Positions 57,640 to 64,000 of a stretch of 64,000 nucleotides of DNA are shown here, one piece after another; positions within the stretch are counted from its first letter, which is position 1, and every line of letters begins with the position of its first letter. Under the pieces are notes generated by a model. It saw only the letters and a program-made list of their open reading frames with translations, ran no database searches and was not told the DNA's origin. Both the position numbers and the translations under genes were made by a program. Origin of the DNA: Pseudomonas sp. 10S4 (GTDB lineage Bacteria > Pseudomonadota > Gammaproteobacteria > Pseudomonadales > Pseudomonadaceae); the NCBI RefSeq assembly GCF_034344865.1, contig NZ_CP133774.1, positions 496,001-560,000 on the forward strand, read 5' to 3'.

Positions 57640-57897
57640 TCAACGTTTACCCATCGAACGGCGAGTACCCGGTGGCGCTGCGCCTGGGGTTTTGGTGTGG
57701 CCGTTTTTGGCGCCGTTCTTGTACCACGGCTGGTTGGCGTTCTTGGCCGCAGCCAGTTCGCCCGGTTTGAACGGAAACTTGAACGCCGGGATCGCGGCTT
57801 TGGTTTCGCTGTCTGCGCTGGAGTCGACGCTGTCTGGCAGGTCTGCCGGGTCGTCGCTCAAAGCGTCGGCGACCGGCGGTTGTGTCGGGGAAGTCAT
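57640..57897 (-). CDS. Hypothetical small protein, 85 residues
   Basis: ATG 57897 follows GGAG closely. Low-complexity acidic N-terminal half (DALSDDPADLPDSVDSSADS) and a basic C-terminal half (ANQPWYKNGAKNGHTKTPG). Probably disordered; no membrane segment. Not recognised beyond a general likeness to small Pseudomonas proteins. Confidence 0.65.
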   Translation of the reverse strand: MTSPTQPPVADALSDDPADLPDSVDSSADSETKAAIPAFKFPFKPGELAAAKNANQPWYKNGAKNGHTKTPGAAPPGTRRSMGKR

Positions 57898-58021
57898 GAA
57901 AGCTCCGGGTGGTGCACAAAGAGTCGCGCCCGGTGGGTGGGCCGCGAAAGGCGGCAGTATACCTGTGTCGGGGCCGGCAAGGTGCAAGCGGCGAGTTTCA
58001 AGCGACAAGTAGTCGGTCTGT

Positions 58022-58130
58022 GGGTTTTGTGTTGATTGGGCTGACGCCATCGCGAGCAGGCTCGCTCCCACAGGTACGGCGGTGTCCTTGTGGGAGCGAG
58101 CCTGCTCGCGATGAACGATAACGCGGTCTA
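58022..58130. repeat. 109-nt direct repeat containing a REPIN, copy 1
   Basis: Starts GGGTTTTGTGTT, includes CTGACGCC, a REPIN (about 58048-58112), and ends GAACGATAACGCGGTCTA. The same layout over exactly 109 bases recurs at 58860-58968 in the same orientation. Its last three bases form the stop codon of the DUF6124-type gene. Confidence 0.85.
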
Positions 58131-58475
58131 CGCCGGGTCGACGTTATCCAACGCTCGGCTCACCGCCAATTCCGCCTGCATGATGATTTGCTGGATGCCC
58201 AACGCGGTGTTGCGCTGCGGGCCGCTCAGGTTGTTAGCGAAGTCGCTGATCATGACGCTCGCTGACGCCAACGATTCGGTGGCGTGGGCCAGCAGGCTTT
58301 CGGTGTCGACGTTTGGGGCGATCTGGAACATGGTGCTGGGGCGACGGGGCTTGGCGGCGTTGGGGTCGGCGGGATTGAGGTAGTAGTCGAGGGCGCGTTG
58401 GGTGGCTTCGCGGTCCTTGAGTAATTCTTCGGCTTCTGAGGTATTGACGGGTGGATCGGGGACAATTTTATTCAT
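58128..58475 (-). CDS. DUF6124-type small protein
   Basis: 115 residues: MNKIVPDPPVNTSEAEELLK, then a helical ATQRALDYYL and FQIAPNVDTESLLAHATESL, and a C-terminal helix with GIQQIIMQAELAVSRALDNV. Matches my memory of the DUF6124 family of pseudomonads, function unknown. ATG 58475; preceded by structured leader copy B. The gene with its leader is bracketed by 109-nt direct repeats. Confidence 0.75.
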   Translation of the reverse strand: MNKIVPDPPVNTSEAEELLKDREATQRALDYYLNPADPNAAKPRRPSTMFQIAPNVDTESLLAHATESLASASVMISDFANNLSGPQRNTALGIQQIIMQAELAVSRALDNVDPA

Positions 58476-58507
58476 TTGTAATATCTACTCGTTTGGAGCC
58501 ATCACTT

Positions 58508-58709
58508 GCCGTTTCTCACACGGCGAGGTGGTGGCAGCTATGTGCAGGGTGAGAAAACCGGGAGTAGAACCGGCCAGACCGAAGTCTGCCCGCACACAGC
58601 CGCCATAGAACATCACTGGCAGCGGATAAGCTGGCGGCAATTATGGTGGTACTGGCGCCAGATTCATACTCTCGGGCTTCTCACACCCGATCGCTGATGG
58701 GTCAGCGAC
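58508..58709 (-). ncRNA. Structured leader element, copy B (upstream of the DUF6124-type gene)
   Basis: Read on the minus strand: H1 GTCGCTGA/TCAGCGAT (58709-58702/58697-58690); H2 TCGGG/CCCGA (58690-58686/58676-58672) with loop TGTGAGAAG; outer 14-bp stem (58605-58592/58545-58532, two G-T pairs) around a C(TTCG)G hairpin (58591-58572) and TTCTCAC (58555-58549); then H5 GCCGT/ACGGC (58524-58508) with loop GTGAGAA. Order, spacing, the GG mismatch in the TTCG stem and the outer stem all match copy A at 9297-9496, with compensatory base changes. It ends 33 bases before the DUF6124 start. Confidence 0.75.
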
Positions 58710-59103
58710 AGCCAAAAGACTAGAGAGCCAGCGTCCGACGGACAACCTGAAAATGTCGTGGGAAAGTTCTACGGTTCAGACCCTCGTATAAACACCGAGG
58801 GCATTCCTGTCGGCATTTCCTCACGTGAGTGTGGGAATGATCGACAAGTGTCGGTCAGAGGGTTTTGTGTTGTTTGTTCTGACGCCTTCGCGAGCAAGCC
58901 CGCTCCCACATTGGAATGCGGTCCCCTGTGGCAGCGGGCTTGCTCGCGAAGAACGATAACGCGGTCTATCTGAATGCCGGCATCGCCCCCAAACTGACAG
59001 CGCCGTCAGTTAGCAGTCACTTTGCTGACCGGGTAACAGGGCTATAAGGAGAGGTATAAAATCTGTCCATATTCCCGTCCCTCTAGCCCGGCGCCCCACA
59101 AGC
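58710..59103. other. Intergenic region between the DUF6124 leader and the RND operon
   Basis: No gene seen. Includes the second 109-nt direct repeat (58860-58968) and about 135 bases upstream of the efflux operon where its promoter should lie. Confidence 0.5.
58860..58968. repeat. 109-nt direct repeat containing a REPIN, copy 2
   Basis: Partner of 58022-58130: same flanks (GGGTTTTGTGTT...CTGACGCC and GAACGATAACGCGGTCTA) but with a different REPIN subtype inside (GCAAGCCCGC rather than GCAGGCTCGC arms). Confidence 0.85.
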
Positions 59104-60264
59104 ATGCGAATTCAGAAAAAACCCGCCTTGATCGCAACCCTGCTGATTGCAGTCGCAGCACTGGGCTTGTGGTACGCCACCAAACCGACCACGGCCAAAC
59201 TCGCCGTCTCTACCGCCGTGCCGGTGCGGGTGGTTGCGGTTGCCGAGAAGGATGTGCCGCGCTACGTCAGCGGCATCGGCTCGGTGCTGTCTTTGCACAG
59301 CGTTGTGGTGCGCCCGCAAATCGACGGCATCCTCACCAAGCTGCTGGTCAAGGAAGGTCAACTGGTCAAGGCCGGCGATTTGCTCGCGACCATCGACGAC
59401 CGCTCAATCCGCGCCAGCCTCGACCAGGCCCGCGCCCAACTGGGTGAAAGCCAGGCGCAGCTGCAAGTGGCGCTGGTCAACCTCAAGCGTTACAAACTGC
59501 TGAGCGTCGATGACGGCGTGTCCAAGCAGACCTACGACCAGCAACAGGCCTTGGTCAACCAACTCAAAGCCACCGCCCAAGGCAATCAAGCGTCCATCGA
59601 CGCGGCTCAGGTGCAGCTTTCCTACACGCAGATTCGCTCCCCGGTCACCGGTCGCGTCGGTATTCGTACGGTGGACGAAGGCAACTTCCTGCGCATGGCT
59701 GACGCCCAAGGGCTGTTCACGGTGACCCAGATCGACCCGATTGCCGTGGAGTTTTCCCTGCCGCAGCAAATGCTGCCGACCCTGCAAGGTTTGATCAGCG
59801 ACCCGCAGCGCGCTCAGGTGAAGGCCTACATCGGCGCCGACACCGATGGCGAAACCGGCAACCTGCTGGGCGAAGGCCACCTGACGCTGATTGACAACCA
59901 GATCAGCGCCAACACCGGGACCATCCGCGCCAAGGCTGAATTCGACAACGCCGGCCAGAAGCTCTGGCCCGGCCTGTTGGTGACGGTAAAAATTCAGACA
60001 GCGCTGGATAAAGATGCGCTGGTGGTGCCGCCGACCGTCGTACAGCGCGGCCTCGATCAACATTTCGTTTACCGGGTCAACGGCGACAAGGTCGAGATCG
60101 TCCAGGTGCAGATGGTTTATCAGGGCAGCGGCCAGGACATCATCACCGGCGTCAAACCGGGCGATGTGCTGGTCAGCGACGGCCAGTCCCGGCTCAAGCC
60201 CGGCTCGACCGTGCAGGTGCTGACCGAGCCGCCGCAAGTGGTGCAAGCGGAGCCTAAACAATGA
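59104..60264 (+). CDS. RND efflux periplasmic adaptor subunit
   Basis: 386 residues of the HlyD/MFP family: N-terminal signal anchor (about 8-24), barrel-sandwich halves VVVRPQIDGILTKLLVKEGQ and LSYTQIRSPVTGRVGIRTVD around a helical hairpin, then beta-barrel and membrane-proximal domains ending VLVSDGQSRLKPGSTVQVL. Bridges the inner-membrane pump to an outer-membrane channel. Overlaps the pump gene by four bases. Resembles MdtA/MuxA-type adaptors; no outer-membrane factor gene lies in the window. Confidence 0.9.
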   Translation: MRIQKKPALIATLLIAVAALGLWYATKPTTAKLAVSTAVPVRVVAVAEKDVPRYVSGIGSVLSLHSVVVRPQIDGILTKLLVKEGQLVKAGDLLATIDDRSIRASLDQARAQLGESQAQLQVALVNLKRYKLLSVDDGVSKQTYDQQQALVNQLKATAQGNQASIDAAQVQLSYTQIRSPVTGRVGIRTVDEGNFLRMADAQGLFTVTQIDPIAVEFSLPQQMLPTLQGLISDPQRAQVKAYIGADTDGETGNLLGEGHLTLIDNQISANTGTIRAKAEFDNAGQKLWPGLLVTVKIQTALDKDALVVPPTVVQRGLDQHFVYRVNGDKVEIVQVQMVYQGSGQDIITGVKPGDVLVSDGQSRLKPGSTVQVLTEPPQVVQAEPKQ

Positions 60265-63200
60265 AGGGCCCCTCCGCGTGGTGCATCGATCACCCGGTCG
60301 CCACCATCCTGTTGACCTTTGCTCTGGTGTTGCTGGGCGTCATTGCCTTCCCGCGGCTGCCTATCGCCCCGTTGCCGGAAGCAGAATTCCCGACCATTCA
60401 GGTGTCCGCGCAACTGCCCGGTGCCAGCCCCGACACCATGGCGTCGTCGGTGGCTACGCCGCTGGAAGTGCAATTCAGCGCCATCCCCGGCATGACCCAG
60501 ATGACGTCGAGCAGTGCCTTGGGTTCGAGCCTGCTGACCCTGCAATTCACCCTCAATAAGAGCATCGACACCGCCGCCCAGGAAGTCCAGGCCGCGATCA
60601 ACACCGCCGCCGGCAAACTGCCCAAGGACATGCCGACCCTGCCGACCTGGAAGAAGGTCAACCCGGCCGACAGCCCGGTGCTGATCCTCAGCGTCAGCTC
60701 GACCCAAATGCCCGGCACTGAACTCAGTGACCTGGTGGAAACCCTGCTGTCGCGTCAGATCAGTCAGATCGATGGCGTAGGCCAAATCAACATCACCGGT
60801 CAGCAACGTCCGGCGATCCGCGTCCAGGCCTCGGCGGACAAACTCGCGGCCATCGGCCTGACGTTGGCCGATATTCGCCTGGCGATCCAGCAGACCAGCC
60901 TTAACCTGGCCAAAGGTGCGTTGTACGGTGAGTCGAGCATTTCGACCCTGTCCACCAACGACCAGCTGTTCCACCCTGAGGATTACAGCCAACTCATCGT
61001 TTCCTACAAGGACGGTGCACCGGTTCACCTCAAGGATGTCGCCAAAGTCGTCAACGGTTCGGAAGATGCCTACGTTCAGGCGTGGGCTGGCGATCAACCG
61101 GGGGTGAACCTGGTGATCTCCCGGCAACCAGGGGCGAACATTGTCGAAACGGTCGATCGTATCCAAGCTGCACTGCCGGGCCTTGAAGCGATGCTGCCGG
61201 CCTCGGTGCAGGTCAAGGTGTTGATCGACCGGACCCAGACCATTCGCGCATCGTTGCATGAAGTGGAAATCACCCTGCTGATCGCGATCATGCTGGTGGT
61301 GGCGGTGATGGCGCTGTTCCTGCGCCAATGGTCGGCGACCATGATTGTGTCGGCCGTACTGGGTGTGTCGCTGACCGCCAGTTTCGCCCTGATGTACATC
61401 ATGGGCTTCAGTCTGAATAACCTGACCCTGGTGGCCATCGTGGTGGCCGTGGGGTTTGTGGTGGACGATGCGATTGTGGTGGTGGAAAACATTCACCGTC
61501 ACTTGGAGGCCGGCGACGGCATGCGCGAGGCGGCGATCAAAGGCGCCGGCGAGATTGGCTTCACCGTGGTCTCGATCAGCTTCTCGCTGGTGGCGGCGTT
61601 TATTCCGCTGCTGTTCATGGGCGGCGTGGTCGGGCGGCTGTTTAAAGAGTTTGCCCTGACGGCGACCTCGACCATTCTGATTTCGGTAGTGGTGTCGCTG
61701 ACACTGGCGCCGACCCTGGCCGCGCTATATATGCGCGCACCGGTGCATCACGCTCACAGTAAAAAGACCTTCGGCGAACGCTTGCTGGATGGCTATGAAA
61801 AACTGCTGCGCCGCGCCCTCGCCCACCAGAAGTTGATGATCGGTGTGTTCTGCCTGTCGCTGGGCCTGGCGATTGCCGGTTACATCTTTATCCCCAAAGG
61901 TTTCTTCCCGATTCAGGACACCGGTTTCGTCCTCGGCACCACCGAAGCGGCTGCTGATATTTCCTACGGCGACATGGTGAAAAAGCACTTGGCGATGGCG
62001 GAAATCGTCGCGGCTGACCCGGCCGTGCAGGCGTTTTCCCACTCGGTCGGGGTGTCGGGCAGCAACCAGACCATCGCCAACGGCCGGTTCTGGATTGCGC
62101 TGAAACCACGCGGTGATCGCGATGTGAGCGCCAGCCAGTTCATCGACCGGATTCGCCCGCAATTGATGAAAGTCCCCGGCATAGTGCTCTATCTTCGCGC
62201 CGGCCAGGACATCAACCTCAGTTCCGGTCCGAGCCGCGCCCAGTATCAATACGTGCTCAAGAGCAACGACGGTGGCGTGCTGAGTACCTGGACCCAGCGC
62301 CTGACGGAAAAACTGCGGACCAACCCGGCGTTCCGTGATATTTCCAACGACCTGCAACTGGGCGGCAGCATCACCCACATCAGCATCGACCGCAGCGCCG
62401 CCGCGCGTTTCGGCCTGACCGCCAGCGATGTCGACGAAGCGTTGTACGATGCCTTCGGCCAGCGGCAGATCAACGAGTTCCAGACCCAGATCAACCAGTA
62501 CAACGTGATCCTGGAACTGGACACCAAGCAGCGCGGCAAGGCTGAAAGCCTGAACTACTTCTACCTGCGCTCGCCGTTGAGCGGGGAAATGGTGCCGTTG
62601 TCGGCGCTGGCGAAATTCGATGCGCCGACCATCGGCCCATTGTCCATCGCCCACGACGGGATGTTCCCGGCCGCCAACCTCTCGTTCAACCTGGCGCCCG
62701 GCGTCGCGTTGGGTGATGCGGTGATCATGCTCAATCAGGCCAAAACCGACATCGGCATGCCGACGGCCATCAGCGGTAACTTCCAGGGCGCAGCCCAGGC
62801 GTTCCAGAGTTCGCTGGCCAGCCAACCGTGGCTGATTCTGGCGGCGCTGGTGGCGGTGTACATCATTCTGGGCGTGCTCTATGAGAGCTTCGTCCATCCG
62901 CTGACCATCATCTCGACTCTGCCGTCGGCCGGACTCGGGGCGGTGATCATGTTGTGGATCTGGGGCCAGGACTTTTCGATCATGGCGCTGATCGGGCTGG
63001 TGCTGCTGATCGGCATCGTCAAGAAAAATGGCATCCTGATGATCGACTTCGCCCTCGAAGCGCAGCGCAAGGGTGGCTTGCCGCCGGAAGAGGCGATTTT
63101 CAAGGCCTGTATCACGCGGTTCCGGCCCATCATCATGACCACCCTCGCCGCCCTGCTCGGCGCCTTGCCGCTGATGCTCGGCTACGGCACCGGCGCCGAA

Positions 63201-63353
63201 CTGCGCCAGCCATTGGGTATTGCGGTAGTCGGCGGCTTGCTGGTGAGTCAGGCGCTGACGCTGTTTACCACTCCGGTCATATACTTGTGGCTGGAGCGGC
63301 TTTTCCATCGGCCCAAACCATTGCCGCTACCGGCAATGGCGACCACAGACTGA
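60261..63353 (+). CDS. RND-family multidrug efflux permease (MdtB/MdtC/MuxB-like)
   Basis: 1030 residues, 12 predicted helices with two large periplasmic loops, typical HAE1-RND. The proton-relay pair is in AVGFVVDDAIVVVENIHRHL (TM4), and the second repeat has LIGIVKKNGILMIDFALEAQ. Begins MKGPSAWCIDHPVATILLTF. A single pump gene rather than the MdtBC pair. Substrate cannot be told from sequence. A response regulator follows nine bases later, suggesting the operon encodes its own control. Confidence 0.92.
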   Translation: MKGPSAWCIDHPVATILLTFALVLLGVIAFPRLPIAPLPEAEFPTIQVSAQLPGASPDTMASSVATPLEVQFSAIPGMTQMTSSSALGSSLLTLQFTLNKSIDTAAQEVQAAINTAAGKLPKDMPTLPTWKKVNPADSPVLILSVSSTQMPGTELSDLVETLLSRQISQIDGVGQINITGQQRPAIRVQASADKLAAIGLTLADIRLAIQQTSLNLAKGALYGESSISTLSTNDQLFHPEDYSQLIVSYKDGAPVHLKDVAKVVNGSEDAYVQAWAGDQPGVNLVISRQPGANIVETVDRIQAALPGLEAMLPASVQVKVLIDRTQTIRASLHEVEITLLIAIMLVVAVMALFLRQWSATMIVSAVLGVSLTASFALMYIMGFSLNNLTLVAIVVAVGFVVDDAIVVVENIHRHLEAGDGMREAAIKGAGEIGFTVVSISFSLVAAFIPLLFMGGVVGRLFKEFALTATSTILISVVVSLTLAPTLAALYMRAPVHHAHSKKTFGERLLDGYEKLLRRALAHQKLMIGVFCLSLGLAIAGYIFIPKGFFPIQDTGFVLGTTEAAADISYGDMVKKHLAMAEIVAADPAVQAFSHSVGVSGSNQTIANGRFWIALKPRGDRDVSASQFIDRIRPQLMKVPGIVLYLRAGQDINLSSGPSRAQYQYVLKSNDGGVLSTWTQRLTEKLRTNPAFRDISNDLQLGGSITHISIDRSAAARFGLTASDVDEALYDAFGQRQINEFQTQINQYNVILELDTKQRGKAESLNYFYLRSPLSGEMVPLSALAKFDAPTIGPLSIAHDGMFPAANLSFNLAPGVALGDAVIMLNQAKTDIGMPTAISGNFQGAAQAFQSSLASQPWLILAALVAVYIILGVLYESFVHPLTIISTLPSAGLGAVIMLWIWGQDFSIMALIGLVLLIGIVKKNGILMIDFALEAQRKGGLPPEEAIFKACITRFRPIIMTTLAALLGALPLMLGYGTGAELRQPLGIAVVGGLLVSQALTLFTTPVIYLWLERLFHRPKPLPLPAMATTD

Positions 63354-63362
63354 GGCGGGGTC

Positions 63363-64000
63363 ATGCGCGTTCTGATTATCGAAGATGAAGAAAAAACCGC
63401 GGATTATCTGCACCGCGGTCTGACGGAACAGGGTTACACCGTCGACCTGGCCCGGGACGGCGTCGAGGGCCTGCACCTGGCGCTGGAAAGCGACTATGCG
63501 GTGATCATCCTCGACGTGATGCTGCCGGGTCTCGACGGCTTCGGCGTGTTGCGTGCCTTGCGCGCCCGCAAGCAAACCCCGGTGATCATGCTCACCGCCC
63601 GCGAGCGGGTCGAAGACCGGATCAGAGGCCTGCGCGACGGCGCCGACGATTACCTCGGCAAACCGTTTTCCTTCCTTGAACTGGTGGCACGCCTGCAAGC
63701 GCTGACCCGGCGCAGCGGCGGCCATGAACCGGTGCAAGTGAGCATCGCCGACCTGTGGATAGATTTGATCAGCCGTAAAGCCACCCGCGCCGGTGCTCGC
63801 CTGGACCTGACCGCCAAGGAGTTTTCACTGCTCAGCGTGCTGGCCCGACGCCAAGGTGAAATCCTCTCGAAAACCGCCATCGCCGAGATGGTCTGGGACA
63901 TCAATTTCGACAGCGACGCGAACGTCGTCGAAGTCGCAATCAAACGCTTGCGGGCCAAGCTCGACGGGCCTTTCGACGAGAAGTTGCTGCACACCATTCG
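63363..64000 (+). CDS. OmpR-family response regulator, CopR/CzcR/IrlR-like (truncated by window end)
   Basis: Runs off the window; 212 codons are visible from ATG 63363. Receiver: MRVLIIEDEEKTADYLHRGL, Asp in IILDVMLPGLDGFG, Lys in DDYLGKPFSF. DNA-binding domain: LDLTAKEFSLLSVLARRQGE, VVEVAIKRLRAKLD. This subgroup usually responds to metals or envelope stress with a kinase gene just downstream. Probably co-transcribed with the pump. Confidence 0.9.
   Translation, partial: MRVLIIEDEEKTADYLHRGLTEQGYTVDLARDGVEGLHLALESDYAVIILDVMLPGLDGFGVLRALRARKQTPVIMLTARERVEDRIRGLRDGADDYLGKPFSFLELVARLQALTRRSGGHEPVQVSIADLWIDLISRKATRAGARLDLTAKEFSLLSVLARRQGEILSKTAIAEMVWDINFDSDANVVEVAIKRLRAKLDGPFDEKLLHTI

Noticed and set aside
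54698..58968. REPINs as CRISPR or operator arrays
   Set aside because: They are scattered inverted doublets with the standard Pseudomonas REP words, not regularly spaced.
61725..63308. 527-codon minus-strand frame antisense to the RND pump
   Set aside because: Shadow of a well-supported RND permease; no motifs.

Overview
The window is Pseudomonas chromosome, most likely from the P. fluorescens group. The order trmJ - suhB - glycine-zipper gene - secF - secD - yajC - tgt - queA follows the P. aeruginosa PA3817-PA3824 block. The cyoABCDE quinol oxidase cluster, the REP/REPIN repeats with GCGAGCAAGCCCGCTCCCAC-type arms, and the small DUF3077/DUF6124-type proteins fit the same genus.

Layout. 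1-8.1 kb: conserved housekeeping (tRNA methylation, inositol monophosphatase, Sec accessory complex, queuosine synthesis). 8.2-11.7 kb: tRNA-Leu(CAA) followed by a stretch of small accessory genes and a structured RNA-like leader. 11.7-16.8 kb: NAD-dependent formate dehydrogenase operon fdsGBAD. 17-31.5 kb: accessory and regulatory genes (membrane proteins, a two-component system, an MlaA-like lipoprotein, a PhoD-like phosphatase, LysE/LysR, DedA, YefM-YoeB, a class III aminotransferase, a PAS-GGDEF cyclase, GNATs). 31.5-37 kb: periplasmic methionine-sulfoxide repair cluster (msrB, dipZ, msrA) with a divergent two-component system. 37-40 kb: an AT-richer MBOAT/AlgJ-like O-acetylation pair. 40.7-43.4 kb: two RidA-like paralogues and a MocR regulator. 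43.7-53 kb: cyoABCDE, dsbB, hmp and norR (aerobic respiration, disulfide formation, NO detoxification). 53-59 kb: cheV, small genes, a solute-binding/RidA fusion, a DUF6124 gene and many REPINs. 59.1 kb to the end: an RND efflux operon with the start of a response regulator.

The most interesting observation is a pair of structured leaders, one before the DUF3077-type gene (9297-9496, + strand) and one before the DUF6124-type gene (58508-58709, - strand). They share hairpin order, a C(UUCG)G hairpin and a 13-14 bp outer stem, with compensatory changes in both stems. Each also carries a private 7-nt word, present twice in hairpin loops and once as its exact complement (TTGGTAA/TTACCAA in one, GTGAGAA/TTCTCAC in the other). 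This looks like a pseudoknot or a switch with two mutually exclusive pairings.

A caution for anyone using the gene list: seven reading frames (queA, a LysE exporter, a LysR regulator, a GNAT, the AlgJ-like gene, cyoB and the solute-binding/RidA fusion) are each broken by what looks like a single-base insertion or deletion. Six lie in mononucleotide runs of 3-6 bases and one (the LysE exporter) lies beside such a run. Because core genes are affected, sequencing or assembly error is the likely cause for most of them.
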